Below are positions 1 to 9,900 of a stretch of 64,000 nt of DNA, in pieces. Each line of letters starts with the position of its first letter. Positions within the stretch are counted from its first letter, which is position 1. The stretch is from positions 338,384-402,383 of IMG/VR virus record IMGVR_UViG_3300028422_000919; one strand, written 5' to 3'. Both the position numbers and the translations under genes were made by a program. This stretch comes from a virus. The notes under the pieces were generated by a model. It made no database searches, was not told where the DNA came from, and saw nothing but the letters and a program-made list of their open reading frames with translations.

Positions 1-5
1 CTCCT

Positions 6-419
6 TCAGTAAGCCACAACCCCTTTCTCTCGGGGACGTTTTTCGATGTCGGAGATCCAGAAGACATGCTCGTCGCCCCCAACCTCATCCAAAGGCAAGC
101 AGATGATCTTCTCGTAGTACGGGAAAGGCGGGGCGTTTACGCCCCCGCACTCCCGATCCCACCACTCCTGGAAGTTGCTGCCGCTGCTGTGAACTTGTGC
201 CGATTTGACTTCTTCACAGTCCAAAAAGGCCTTCGCCTTCTCATACCCGGCGAGGGACTTGAACAGGAAATATGCGTTGTACCACCCCGGAGAGGGATAC
301 GGGCCATTGTCGCCGCCGCCACACGCATTGGAGTGGTACTGGGTGATTACCTGAACCTCCACCCCCTGATCCCGTATCCTTTGCGCCCAGCCCACGATCT
401 TTTTCTTCGAGTAATTCAT
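6..419 (-). CDS. Hypothetical protein, 137 aa
   Basis: This is a complete small gene downstream of the capsid-gene terminator. The start ATG follows an AAGGAAG ribosome binding site. The protein is rich in aromatic residues and has four cysteines, none in a clear zinc-binding spacing. It reads as a soluble globular protein with no signal peptide or membrane segment. I do not recognise a family. It lies beyond the strong terminator at 588-621, so it probably depends on read-through or its own weak promoter in the 420-587 gap, and need not be a structural protein. Confidence 0.6.
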   Translation of the reverse strand: MNYSKKKIVGWAQRIRDQGVEVQVITQYHSNACGGGDNGPYPSPGWYNAYFLFKSLAGYEKAKAFLDCEEVKSAQVHSSGSNFQEWWDRECGGVNAPPFPYYEKIICLPLDEVGGDEHVFWISDIEKRPREKGVVAY

Positions 420-587
420 GCTAGACTTCCTTAGACGGGAAGGCCGTCGTTGATGATCAATCCCCCCACTCTATTGTTTTCACAGGAGATCCTGTATCAG
501 GGAATGCCCCAGAAGGCAACATCTTTTTTGACCCTTCCGAGCAAGCCTTTCAATCGGAAAAGGACGGGGGGCGGGTCTTGAAAACAC

Positions 588-621
588 AAAAAAGCCTCCC
601 CAGCCATGAGGCCGGGGAGGC
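588..621 (-). terminator. Rho-independent terminator after the major capsid gene
   Basis: On the minus strand a 12-bp stem (arms 594-605 and 610-621, one mismatch, 4-base loop) rich in G and C is followed by six T residues (588-593). It lies 45 bases past the capsid gene stop. A strong terminator here fits a highly expressed capsid transcript. The remaining intergenic bases 420-587 show no gene. Confidence 0.85.
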
Positions 622-665
622 TCCTTGCAGGCCCCCTTTTCAGGGAACCTTAGTCAGGCCGCCGA

Positions 666-1538
666 TCAGCGGGTGACGGTCAGGCGGGCCAGGCCACGGG
701 GGTTGTAGGCCCCGATGCCGAGGTTCTCAAACACAGAGAACCCGATGGTGCGGGCCTTGGGGTCGTCCGCCGAGAGGACGGTCAGCTCGGTACGGACCGG
801 AATGCGACCGAAGTGCTCGGCTTCGCAGCACAGGTACACGGTCCCGACCGGAACGAGGCGGCTGACGACGATCTGGGCGCCGTAGATGACACCCATGAGA
901 CCCGTCTTCAGCAGGACCGCCTGGGTTTCGATGTCCAGAATGTCCCGACCGAACTTACGGATGTCGGCATAGTCACGGGCATTCATGTACACCCGGGCCA
1001 CACGGAGGTCCCAGCGTTCGATCAGGGCAAAGGCATCGGCCAGCACCGCACCGGAGATCGGAGCGATGACGGGGATGTCCGGGTTAAGCTGACCCGGCAG
1101 GCTGTCGAACCCGGCGGTGGCGATGGAGTCCATGATGGCGAAGACACGCTCGTCCTCGGCAGCCTGGACCTGCGCCCGAGCCAGATCCTGAGCACGCTCG
1201 ATGAGATCGAAACGGCGCTCCTTGATCTGGGTGAGCGGGATCTCCGGGTTCGAGGCGATCTCGAACAGGGGGAAGATCACACGCCTGGGCTTCGTGATCG
1301 CCAGGATGTTCTGACCCTCTTCCCCTAGGACAAAGGCGGTGACATCCGGGTCCTTGTCGTAGATGGGGAGGGCCCCATCCGGAAGCTGTTCCACAAGGAA
1401 CGTCTTGCGCCCGACGGCAGCGTAGTCACGCCGGGTGCGGAGGGGCGACGTCATGCTGGCGGCCAACTTCGCCCGTCCCATCGGGGTCTGGATCAGCTCG
1501 CCAATCAGACGCTGCTTAACTGCGTTGGTGATGGCCAT
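666..1538 (-). CDS. Major capsid protein (putative, HK97 fold)
   Basis: Probable major capsid protein of 290 aa forming the icosahedral shell. The pattern is typical of HK97-fold capsid proteins: a helical N-terminal part, a central helix around residues 120-155 that would be the spine helix, then the stretch around residues 180-240 with YMN, a KFGRDI loop, GVIYGA and a run of beta strands, ending in GIGAYNPRG. It is somewhat short for the family and has no obvious long scaffolding domain. The ATG has a strong AAGGAG site, and the gene ends before a strong terminator. It follows protease, scaffold-type and decoration-type genes in the order seen in T4-like head clusters (gp21, gp22, gp23). 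Sequence similarity to one known phage cannot be claimed without a search. Confidence 0.72.
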   Translation of the reverse strand: MAITNAVKQRLIGELIQTPMGRAKLAASMTSPLRTRRDYAAVGRKTFLVEQLPDGALPIYDKDPDVTAFVLGEEGQNILAITKPRRVIFPLFEIASNPEIPLTQIKERRFDLIERAQDLARAQVQAAEDERVFAIMDSIATAGFDSLPGQLNPDIPVIAPISGAVLADAFALIERWDLRVARVYMNARDYADIRKFGRDILDIETQAVLLKTGLMGVIYGAQIVVSRLVPVGTVYLCCEAEHFGRIPVRTELTVLSADDPKARTIGFSVFENLGIGAYNPRGLARLTVTR

Positions 1539-1564
1539 GGTAGTTCTCTCCTTCTCCCGTCGGG

Positions 1565-2260
1565 TCAGATACGCTGGTCATAGACCAGTTCGTTCTGGGT
1601 GGCGTCCGGGGCCATCTTCAGCAGGCCCACGAGAGTGGCGCTGGCGTTGGCGTTATGGACGAACGACTCGGCGGACATGGCGATCACGTCTGCGTTGTCA
1701 CGGCCCCCATCCGTACCGATCACCTCGGTCGGCATGAGGAAACCGTTGCGGCTGCTCATGAGCCTCATCCCGGCGATGTAGGTGATAGCCGCACCGGCCG
1801 GGCTATTGACAGCGTCGGCAGAGTTGGCGATCAGAGCCGTCTCGAACAGACCGTTCCCGTGTGTTCCGTTGCTGGACACGTAGGTGTTCTTGCCGGAGGC
1901 GGTCCCGGGGGTGTTCTCGAAGGCGTTCCCGTTGGCCGAGTTGATGAACACGCCGAGCGCCCGGAAACCGATGGCCTGGGCGTTGGCGGCTGCAAGGGCG
2001 ACCTGGACGGCGTTAGAGCCGGGGCCACCGATGAAGTTGGAGCCGCCGTCCGGACGGACGAAGGCGACGGAACCGGAGAGGACTCCGGTGAGGGTGGTGT
2101 CCACCTGATCCGAGACGTTGGTCGCCACGGCGGTGGGATTGGCCTGGGTGAACGCATCGGCCGTCAGGACGCCAATTGCGTTCCGCACACCAATGTGCAG
2201 GGGACGCAGCGCCGAAGACGACTCGGTCCAACCACCGCTGGCCTGTCCGAGAAGGGGCAT
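1565..2260 (-). CDS. Putative capsid decoration or minor head protein, 231 aa
   Basis: Complete gene of 231 aa just upstream of the major capsid gene, with a 26-base gap and a GGAGG site before its ATG. The protein is rich in Ala, Gly, Ser, Asn and Thr, low in charge and without cysteine, a composition common in capsid surface or beta-rich virion proteins. No family is recognised. Its place between a scaffold-position gene and the capsid gene, in the same transcription unit, suggests a decoration or head-stabilising role. This is inference from context only. Confidence 0.5.
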   Translation of the reverse strand: MPLLGQASGGWTESSSALRPLHIGVRNAIGVLTADAFTQANPTAVATNVSDQVDTTLTGVLSGSVAFVRPDGGSNFIGGPGSNAVQVALAAANAQAIGFRALGVFINSANGNAFENTPGTASGKNTYVSSNGTHGNGLFETALIANSADAVNSPAGAAITYIAGMRLMSSRNGFLMPTEVIGTDGGRDNADVIAMSAESFVHNANASATLVGLLKMAPDATQNELVYDQRI

Positions 2261-2378
2261 GATTTCCTCCGTTCTCCTTGTTTACAGGAGTTGGGTGATA
2301 CAGAGCCGCCACCCACCTCGGATGGCAGCGCCTACTGATATGTGGGGTGCATAGGCACTCTATTGAGCAACCCCCCAG

Positions 2379-2415
2379 AAAAAAGAAGGCCCGGCCGAGA
2401 AACGGCCGGGCCTTC
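2379..2415 (-). terminator. Rho-independent terminator between scaffold-type and decoration-type genes
   Basis: On the minus strand a perfect 13-bp GC-rich stem (2385-2397 with 2403-2415, 5-base loop) is followed by six T residues (2379-2384). It separates the acidic 508-aa gene from the two capsid genes, so the capsid pair must be transcribed by partial read-through or from a promoter in 2261-2378. No clear promoter is visible there. Confidence 0.85.
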
Positions 2416-2451
2416 GAGGATTCCAAAAGGAGGTTGGAACCCCTTGGGAGA

Positions 2452-3978
2452 TCAGTCCTCGATCCCAAACGCCTTGTTCACGTTGGGGGCGGACTTCCAC
2501 AAATCGGACAGGTTATCCACCCTGCTGGAGGCAGTACGAGTCTGGTGACCCAGGCTCGTCACCCCCGTGCTAGCACGGCGGGGCTGCGGGAGCAGATCCA
2601 GATCCTCGCTCGCCTGGTGGCCGGGAAGGCCAGACGAGAAAATCTCGTCCAACAGGGCTTCGTCTGCGGCGGAGAGATGGATGCCCTGACCTTTGCTCAG
2701 ACCCATCGGGTCGTGGCCGGAAACGTCGAAGAGGCTGGCGGTCTTGCCGTCTTCGCCCTCGTCTTCGCCTTCGCCCTCGCCCTCGCCCTCGTCTTCGCCT
2801 TCGCCCTCGCCCTCGTCTTCGCCCTCGTCTTCATCCTCCATGGACTTCTTACCGGCCTTCTTGTCCTTCTCCCAGGGCTTCTCGTCCTTATCGTCGTCGT
2901 CCTTGTCGTCGTCCTTTTTCCAGTTCTTCTTGAAGGCCTCGGGAACCTCGCCCGCCAGGACCATCTCCCCGCAAGCGTTCAGCATCCCGACTTCACCCTC
3001 AGTGAAGTCTTCCGCCATCGCCAACAGGTCCTCCGACGGATCGAACATGGAACCCATCATCTCGTCGCAGGCCACGATGCCGTCACGATCGGTGTCCAGA
3101 GCAGCGAACAGAGCCTTCGAGCCGGTCCAGTCGGCGCCGAGAACGAACCCATCCTCGCCACCGCCGTGCTGGGCGAAGTAGGTGGCGATGCGGTTCTTGA
3201 GACTGGCAAATTTCCGGGAACCCGACTTGGGCTCACCCTTGCCAGGGGCGTCCGCCTCGTCACGCTCCTCCTTCTCCTCCTCCTCGGACTCCGCCGGAGG
3301 GTCGTTCTGGTCGGCGCCCTTGAGCTGAGCCTTCAGGCTGCGAAGCTCCGCCGCCATGTGCTGCAGCATGCCCATGACGTCGTCTCCGGGACCCTCGAAA
3401 TCGTCGGCATACATGCCATCATCAATGTCCATCACACCCAGGTCGTCATCCATCATGCCCATGTCGTCGTCGAACATGTCGTCGTCGTCGTCGAACCCGC
3501 CGAGGAACATGTCATCATCCATCGCCATGAACCCGCCGCCGAGGCGCTTGAGGCTCGACTCGATGAACTTGTCCGGCAAATCCATCATGTCGAGGGCCTG
3601 GGACTCTACCTTGTCCTGGGAGGCCGCCTTGCCGAGCTGGTGCCGGGCGAGGACGAGACACTTAGCCGCCTTACTCGTGATCTGAGCGGACAGAGCAGCA
3701 TCCTTCGGGACCCGGGGGTTCCGCTTGTGGGCGGGATGATCCTGGTCCTCGGAGTCATAGCCCGGAACCGCCGGGGGGTTGCCCTCAGGGTAAGGAGGCC
3801 GGCGAACGTCCTCATTCCAGGATGACGTGTCCCCGTTCTCGTACTGGTGGACGCCCGGATCATCCTGCGAGTGTGCAGGGTGGTCCTGGTCTTCCTTGCC
3901 GTAGCCGGGGACTGCGGGAGGGGCAGACGCCTTGCGGCTCGCCTGACCCCACGTAGTGCGATTGCGCTTGAAGCTCAT
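2452..3978 (-). CDS. Acidic EF-hand protein in the scaffold position, 508 aa
   Basis: A very acidic, low-complexity protein. Residues 20-36 and 68-84 are near-identical copies of a PPAVPGY...EDQDHPAH unit. Residues 150-200 are Met- and Asp-rich. A coiled-coil-like stretch lies near 200-220. Residues 295-306 (DTDRDGIVACDE) match the calcium-binding EF-hand loop. Residues 378-411 are a Glu/Asp/Gly run encoded by a short tandem DNA repeat. The gene sits between the prohead protease and the capsid proteins, the place of the T4 scaffold gp22. A scaffold or prohead-core role is plausible, and multiple K/R-x-A-S sites near the C terminus could be processing points. Scaffold function is inferred from position and composition, not from a recognised family. 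Confidence 0.5.
   Translation of the reverse strand: MSFKRNRTTWGQASRKASAPPAVPGYGKEDQDHPAHSQDDPGVHQYENGDTSSWNEDVRRPPYPEGNPPAVPGYDSEDQDHPAHKRNPRVPKDAALSAQITSKAAKCLVLARHQLGKAASQDKVESQALDMMDLPDKFIESSLKRLGGGFMAMDDDMFLGGFDDDDDMFDDDMGMMDDDLGVMDIDDGMYADDFEGPGDDVMGMLQHMAAELRSLKAQLKGADQNDPPAESEEEEKEERDEADAPGKGEPKSGSRKFASLKNRIATYFAQHGGGEDGFVLGADWTGSKALFAALDTDRDGIVACDEMMGSMFDPSEDLLAMAEDFTEGEVGMLNACGEMVLAGEVPEAFKKNWKKDDDKDDDDKDEKPWEKDKKAGKKSMEDEDEGEDEGEGEGEDEGEGEGEGEDEGEDGKTASLFDVSGHDPMGLSKGQGIHLSAADEALLDEIFSSGLPGHQASEDLDLLPQPRRASTGVTSLGHQTRTASSRVDNLSDLWKSAPNVNKAFGIED
2749..2845. repeat. Short tandem repeat coding for a Glu/Gly/Asp tract
   Basis: Six-base units of the type CTCGCC, CTCGTC and TTCGCC repeat about fifteen times within the acidic gene and encode an alternating Glu, Gly and Asp tract. 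Such repeats change length easily by slippage. Confidence 0.8.
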
Positions 3979-4010
3979 CGTGGTTCTCCTGTGGCGTACT
4001 GCCAGGGTTC

Positions 4011-5561
4011 TCAGTGCTGTCCCCGGAGGGCCTGGCCCCTCCGAGACATGATGTTGCCGAGCCGCAGGAACACCCTGGCCTCAGCGGTACTGGGCTTGCG
4101 CCCAAGGGCGGAGGCACAAGCCCCCAGGTAATCACGACCCGTACTGTACCCACTGGGGGCTCCCGCCCTCAGAACGGCCCGGTACAAGTTCCTATCGATC
4201 TCGATGCCAGCAGCCTTGTCCAGCGTTGCCACCCCCTCAATGAGAGCGATGTCCGAGCTGGCCGTCCTGGCCAATACCCGGATAGCAGCTTCGTGCTGGA
4301 CGGTATCGTTGGGTGCCGTGGAGTCGTTGACCGCACGGGATGTGTCTTCCTCCCGCATCTGGTCCTTGATCTTCCGCTTCACCCGATCCTGCATGTACTG
4401 GGTGAGCTCTTCCTCGGTCTCCTGGAGGGGAGACCCAGACTGAGCCGGGGCAACAGCGCCACCCTCACCTTCGTCCTCACCCACCTCGTCGCCCTCATCC
4501 TCCCATCCGGCAATGAAACTGTCTCTCCCCACCGCAAGAACATCCGAGTCCGTCAGAGGACCAGATGTGACCCTTCCCACCACACGAGCGTCCTGGTGGA
4601 AACGATCCTCCAAGATGCTAATGTCCGTGGCGGAACGCCCCATTGTGGCAGCACGCTGCATCTGGTTGGCATCCCACTCCGGGGGCGGGGAGTTGAGAAC
4701 CTTGGCAGCCCTGTCGAGCATAACCTGGGTAGGTTCCAACACGTTCCGCAGGACTGCTCCCGTGAACGCTGGAGTTTCCACCCAACTTGCCTCGATGAAC
4801 CGCACACCGCCAGTGGGATCGATGCTATCGTGCCCACACAACTCCGCCACACGGTGCTGGCGGCCCAACTCGTCATAGAACACGGTGCCCTTGGCATACT
4901 TGATATGGGCACACATCTCAGTTTCGTCGGCAGCCCAGTGTCCACACTTGGTACAAATCGTGCCATCCACCGTACAGCCCATGGACATAGTGCCCATCTT
5001 TCCGGACTCAATGGCCTTAACCAGCTCAGTGTGCTTGCGGTCCGTGGCAACGAGGATGTCAATGTAAATGCTATCCCCGATATCACGGGCCACGGCGTCG
5101 ATGATCCGACCCCGGGACTGTGATTCGATCTGAACGTGCTCAACGAAGTTGTGCCCGCCCACAAACGTCTCGAACGCCTTGAGCAAAACCGGGCGGCTCC
5201 AGGCATCGAGGTTGTTGTTGATGAACTTGTCGCAGACCGGCTTTACCCGGTAATCCCCATACCTGCGGTTCACTCGGAACCCATCCTCCATCTGGTGGCC
5301 GAGCTTAACCCCCTGGGGGGACTCGACATCGACCGACGCCACAATGGTGGCATGGGTCAGGAGGAAATTCTTGGGGTTGAACGGCTTACCCAAGAGTTGA
5401 GTGGCCCGTTCCACCAGGTTGCTGGCCATGGCGACCTTGGTGGGCCTGAAATCCTTGGCGATCTTCCCGCTCTGCCTTGCAGCAGCTCGGACATTGCCCC
5501 ACTGCTTCCGCCCAATTGACGGATTGGCGATTGTGGCATAGGCGTACTTCATCATCGGCAT
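4011..5561 (-). CDS. Putative prohead (capsid maturation) protease with zinc-binding insert
   Basis: A 516-aa protein whose central part resembles head-maturation proteases of large phages. A conserved His (H137 in GGHNFVEH) and a Ser in MGTMSMGC (S193) are candidate catalytic residues for the herpesvirus-protease-like fold used by T4 gp21 and relatives. Right after the serine comes a C-x2-C-x10-C-x-H set (C203, C206, C217, H219) that could bind zinc. The gene lies directly upstream of the scaffold-position gene, as gp21 precedes gp22 in T4. The C-terminal 100 residues are helical and could be an assembly region. The ATG has a GGAGG site. The protease assignment combines motif and synteny and is not certain; a catalytically inert core protein is the main alternative. 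Confidence 0.58.
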   Translation of the reverse strand: MPMMKYAYATIANPSIGRKQWGNVRAAARQSGKIAKDFRPTKVAMASNLVERATQLLGKPFNPKNFLLTHATIVASVDVESPQGVKLGHQMEDGFRVNRRYGDYRVKPVCDKFINNNLDAWSRPVLLKAFETFVGGHNFVEHVQIESQSRGRIIDAVARDIGDSIYIDILVATDRKHTELVKAIESGKMGTMSMGCTVDGTICTKCGHWAADETEMCAHIKYAKGTVFYDELGRQHRVAELCGHDSIDPTGGVRFIEASWVETPAFTGAVLRNVLEPTQVMLDRAAKVLNSPPPEWDANQMQRAATMGRSATDISILEDRFHQDARVVGRVTSGPLTDSDVLAVGRDSFIAGWEDEGDEVGEDEGEGGAVAPAQSGSPLQETEEELTQYMQDRVKRKIKDQMREEDTSRAVNDSTAPNDTVQHEAAIRVLARTASSDIALIEGVATLDKAAGIEIDRNLYRAVLRAGAPSGYSTGRDYLGACASALGRKPSTAEARVFLRLGNIMSRRGQALRGQH

Positions 5562-5564
5562 GGA

Positions 5565-6200
5565 TCAGCCCTCCATCATGCGCTGGCGGGCCAACCGGAT
5601 ACTGGCGAACGGCTTAGAGGCTGCCTCTGCCTCAGCCACATCGTCGATGTACTCCGGGTGACCGATGATGTCACACTCCTTGACCAAGAACAGGCACTCC
5701 GGGCACCCAAGCAGCCGCTCGCTCACCCCCCCCTGCCTCTTGTAGGAGGCGGGGCGGAGGATGGCTTCCTTGCACTTTGGGCAGTTGAAATTGCCTGCAT
5801 CAATCTCCGTCTGGGTTGCCTTGTAGTGGCGATCCTTGGCGGCCCAGTAGAGGGACTTCTTGACGAACGCCTGGGCAACCCGGGCGGCGCTCTCAGGGGT
5901 GAGACTGGCGGCCTTGGGGCCGCCGGGGACGCTGACCGTCCCGGCACCCCCGGGCACGTTATCATGCTCGGGGTCTGCGGGGATCACGTCCTTCTGCTCA
6001 TACCGCTGAAGCTCTTCGACTGGTTTGCGCTCGGACCCGTGAGGCCACTCCACATCCACCATGCCAATGGCGGGATAGACCGTCGTGACACGGCCGATTA
6101 GGTCATGGTTGCCGCTCAGGAATGGGTATACCCGGTCACCAACCTCAAACTCCAAAGCCCGCTGTTGGTAATCCACATATGCAGAGCGGTCGTTACTCAC
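5565..6200 (-). CDS. Virion-associated protein with SH3/KOW-like and zinc-ribbon domains, 211 aa
   Basis: GTG start with a GAGAGG site; the stop lies four bases before the protease start. Residues 15-70 form a small beta-barrel-like segment (VGDRVYPF...GRVTTVYP...VDVEW) of the SH3/KOW type. Residues 103-115 (SAARVAQAFVKK) carry the repeated motif A described in the findings. Residues 139-170 hold two C-P-x-C pairs 24 residues apart (CPKC, CPEC), a zinc-ribbon pattern. The motif again lies between two domains. Function is unknown; a minor head protein is suggested by the neighbourhood. Confidence 0.6.
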   Translation of the reverse strand: MSNDRSAYVDYQQRALEFEVGDRVYPFLSGNHDLIGRVTTVYPAIGMVDVEWPHGSERKPVEELQRYEQKDVIPADPEHDNVPGGAGTVSVPGGPKAASLTPESAARVAQAFVKKSLYWAAKDRHYKATQTEIDAGNFNCPKCKEAILRPASYKRQGGVSERLLGCPECLFLVKECDIIGHPEYIDDVAEAEAASKPFASIRLARQRMMEG

Positions 6201-6224
6201 GATGACCTCTCCCGGATTCTCTGA

Positions 6225-6860
6225 TCAGGAGAACAGGTTGAACCCGTGGCTGGCCTTCTTGCCGGCGTCCTTCTCGTCGTCCTCGTCCTCGCCGTCAGAA
6301 GCCCAACGGCTACCGGCCTTCTTGCCAGCGTCCTTCTCGTCGTCCTCGTCCTCGTCGTCTGAAGAAGACTTGATGACGCCCGTGGCGAGTTCGAGAGCCT
6401 TGGCAGCCTTGGCAGCCCCTGCGGGGGTCAACTTGGCGCTCTTCAGAGCGGCCAACAGAGCCTTGAAGTTGGCCTGGACACCAGGGTTGGCGGGCTGAGG
6501 ATCGAGGTCCGGTGCGGCGATGTTGCCACTCTCGACCTCCTCTCGAAGCTCCCGGCGCTCCTGCTGGGAAAACTCACCCCTCATGTAGGACTCATCCGAG
6601 TCACCCTCCAGGGGGCCGGCCTTCTCGACACCAATCTCGGAGGGATTGAAATCGGCGTTCTTGAGATTGCCCTTCTGATCTCGCACCAGCCCGGCGGTCC
6701 GCTCGATGCGGTCGGCCAAAAGGTCGCACCGATGAGCGAAATCGGAAGCCACCTTCTCGGGGATGCCGAGAGAAGTGTGCTCCATCTGGATGAGGGTGGC
6801 AATGCGATCCAGAGCGGCGCTAGCCTGGAATGCGCCCTTCTTTGTGATGCTCTTGGGCAT
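6225..6860 (-). CDS. Acidic repeat protein near the prohead protease, 211 aa
   Basis: I place the start at the ATG at 6860, nine bases after an AGGAG site; an in-frame TTG at 6896 would add 12 residues but lacks such a site. The N-terminal 80 residues are helical. The C-terminal 45 residues contain two copies of an acidic stretch ending in DEKDAGKKA, encoded by a 40-base DNA duplication (6252-6291 and 6315-6354). Composition and position suggest a prohead-core or scaffold-associated protein, but no family is recognised. Confidence 0.55.
   Translation of the reverse strand: MPKSITKKGAFQASAALDRIATLIQMEHTSLGIPEKVASDFAHRCDLLADRIERTAGLVRDQKGNLKNADFNPSEIGVEKAGPLEGDSDESYMRGEFSQQERRELREEVESGNIAAPDLDPQPANPGVQANFKALLAALKSAKLTPAGAAKAAKALELATGVIKSSSDDEDEDDEKDAGKKAGSRWASDGEDEDDEKDAGKKASHGFNLFS
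6252..6354. repeat. Direct repeat, two 40-bp copies with 63-bp period
   Basis: Bases 6252-6291 and 6315-6354 are nearly identical (one mismatch seen) and encode the duplicated acidic DEKDAGKKA tail of the 211-aa protein. Confidence 0.85.
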
Positions 6861-6979
6861 GTCTTCGTGCTCCTGTTCCATCAAGACCTCAACCAAGTAT
6901 CAGCTCGGGCATTCCAAGCCCTCCGCTGATATGGTCAAGGTATAGACGAAAGATTGAGAATCAGTGGTTCAAAACCCGT

Positions 6980-9900
6980 TCAACTGGGTAGTTCCTTGTC
7001 CTCTGTTACGGCCCTCATATACGCCCGGAACGCATCCGGTCTCATCTCCCGGATGCGCTTCCTCTCCTTGGGGTCGGTGACGTTTTTGAGCCATTCCTGC
7101 TTCTTCTGTTCCGGGGTCTTCTCAGGATTCTGCTTGTCTTCCCGGACCTTCCGACCGTCATCCTTCGGCTCGACCTTCTGATCGAGAACCGAGAGGTCTC
7201 CAGTCTCACTCACATGGCGGACCCGAGCTACGTTCGGATTCATCTTGTCGGGCACCGTTCCCGACAGCTTCTCTGCGGTAGACATCGTCAAACGCAGATC
7301 CTGAACCTGGACTCCCTCCCCTGCCTTTAGGCAGCTCTCCAGATCCTCCTGGGTCACAGCCTTGGCGATGCAGTGTGCCAGCTCATCGGCGGCCCCCTTG
7401 AGGGCCTTGTCGTCTGTCTTGGCCTGGCGTACCCTTTCGGCCAGACTCTCAGGGTCTGTGGTAGGCTTAGAAGTGGGCTTGGTTTTACCCTTCCCCTTCT
7501 CATCGGTCTCCTTCCCCTTGTGGAAAGCGTTCAGGAACCCTTGGGTTACAGTCATGTCGTTTAGGGCCAGCATCTTGAGCACATCTCGGGCGAACGCTCT
7601 CCCCTCTGCCGTGATGTGGTTGTCCTCATCATCATCCGTAAGAACCCTACCGATGGCCTCATAGGGGCTATTATCCCCTGCCACAGTTTCCACCAATTCA
7701 TCGTCCGACATGATGTCCAGAGCATCCCTGACCTTGACCCTCCCCTCAGGGCTGTACAAATCAGAAGCCCCCTTCAACAGTACGTCTTCGTCCCCAAGGA
7801 CAGCCAGAGACTGAGCCATCCTCTGGAAGCTCTTAGACATCTCCTCCGTGCCGGAGAGCTGGCGACCTTGTACAGCAGCGGCCAACATCATCCCCGACTT
7901 GATAGCATCCAGCTCGATGTACTCGTCTGATTCGGGGTCGGCCTTATCCAATTCCTGCTTGAGCTGGTCGGCAGCAGCATCCAGAAGCCCCGGCCCCGCC
8001 TTACGGAACTGGTGGTAAGCCTCAAGAGACCGCCCATGCAGCTCCTCCGCCGTTTTGTTGTTGTTGTTGACCGCCCGGCCACCAACAAGACGAGGGTTAG
8101 CCACCACCTTCGTGGCGAACACATACTCAGCCAGGCGCTTCGCTCGCACCTGGGGGGCAGCCTCCGCCAACCCCTTGGTCCCCCTCTTGAGAGCAGACTG
8201 AGCCCTCTTCAAGACATCCACAGTCAACCCCCCATCCTCCGCACGAGCGCTCAGAAGCTGTCCCATGTGAGAAGCATAAGCCTCTGCCAGCTCCTGCTTA
8301 GCGGAGGCCACATTCTTCTCGTACTCTGCCTTAAGCCTCTGGATATGATCCCGAACCCCCTGAGCACTCTCCTGATCTTCCGGAACCTCTGGGTACTCCG
8401 GCTCTTCCGGCCACAAATCACCCAGGTCCATTCCCTGGACGGCCTTGTCGAAATCAGCAAGCTGTCTCTGCTGCTTGGCCCTCTGCTGTTCCCGTTCCTT
8501 AACCTTTCGCTCTTCCGCTTGCTGGGCAGCGACCTCTGGATCTTCTTCCTCCTCACCTTCCCCGCCCCCTTCAGCCCTCCTCTTAGCGGATTCTTCATCG
8601 GGAGCCGACGTGGGCTGCTTGGACTTGGGAGGCCAAACACCCCAGCCGTTCTCCGTCTGCCAGTAGTCTCCCTCTTTGTGTTCAGCATCCTGTGGGACCT
8701 TCCCAGCAATGCGAATAGGAGGACCTGACAAGACCATCAACATCCGGTCACCGGCATCCGTGATAGCGGCAACCTTCTTGTAGTTCAGGGAGAGATCGGG
8801 ATCCTTCTCAGCCTTCCCCGTGTCGTCCACGTCCGGGTCATACTCGTCCATCCGATTGCGACGAAGGTCCTGCCGGGGAGGCTTCTTCGATGGCTTCGGA
8901 CGATTCATCCGCTCTACTTCCTCGTTCTCCTTCTCCCCCTCATCTTTGGTCGCCTGCCGGTACAGGTAAGCCGAAGCCACTCTCCCGGCTGCCTTCCTGA
9001 TCCACTCTGCAGCCAGGCGGAGGGACGTACTTGCCCCCTTGCCCAGCCGGACCGGATCTTCGTCAGAGCCCTTCTTGTCAAGACGTTTCATGACCTCGCC
9101 GGAGGCGAGGTACTTGTCGGCCAAACCGGGGACCAGGTACTGGCTCTTAAGGGTCGAGGGTTCATGGCCCACCGCCTTGGCGGTCTCTTTTAGAGCCTGC
9201 TCAAATTCCTTCTTGAGCAGCTTCCCCCGCTCCTTCTTATCCTCGGGCAGCTCCCCACCCTTGGAGCGGATATCCTTGAGACGGCTCTGCATCTCGGCAT
9301 TGGCGTGGTACCCCCGCATGTCCTTAGCGGTGATGCCGAAAGGCTCCAGGTACTCGTTCACGTCTTCGGCAGAGATATCCCCCGTTAGGCTGTCATTCTC
9401 CCCCTTTCCCTCTTTGGCGGCCTTGAGAGCCGACACCAAAGCCGGATCACTGACAACCTTCTCGTGACTCACGCCGGACTTGCCGACGTACTTGACGGTG
9501 ACTTTGTTGCCGGAAAAGGTCAGATGCTTGACCTTCCAACCTGTGACCCCATAGTGCCCATCCTCAGCAGACTCCTCATTGCCGACCCGCTCGTATGTCT
9601 CGTCCATGAGGCCAACAATCAGGGCCTTTAGCCGGGTGTCCTCGTCCTTGGACTTCAAATCCTTCGACACCTGCGCCCTCAGCTTGGTGATGGATCCACG
9701 TAGCTTCTCTACCTGCTTAGCCTTCTCTCGGTTCCGGAGTTCAATCTGGCCCTCGCTGTACTCGTAGACGGTCGTGGTCCCTTTGCCATCGGCCTTGGGG
9801 ACCTCCTTCTTCTTCTGATACTTGGCGGACACCCGAAGAACGGCCTCCTTAGAAAGCCCCCCCGCTGTTGCGGCGGCCTCATCGTAGCGGAGCTTGAACA

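Noticed and set aside
2347-3825. Plus-strand open reading frame of 492 codons opposite the acidic protein
   Set aside because: Its hydrophobic Leu/Val/Ala repeats are only the reverse complement of the Glu/Asp repeat tract; no ribosome binding site.
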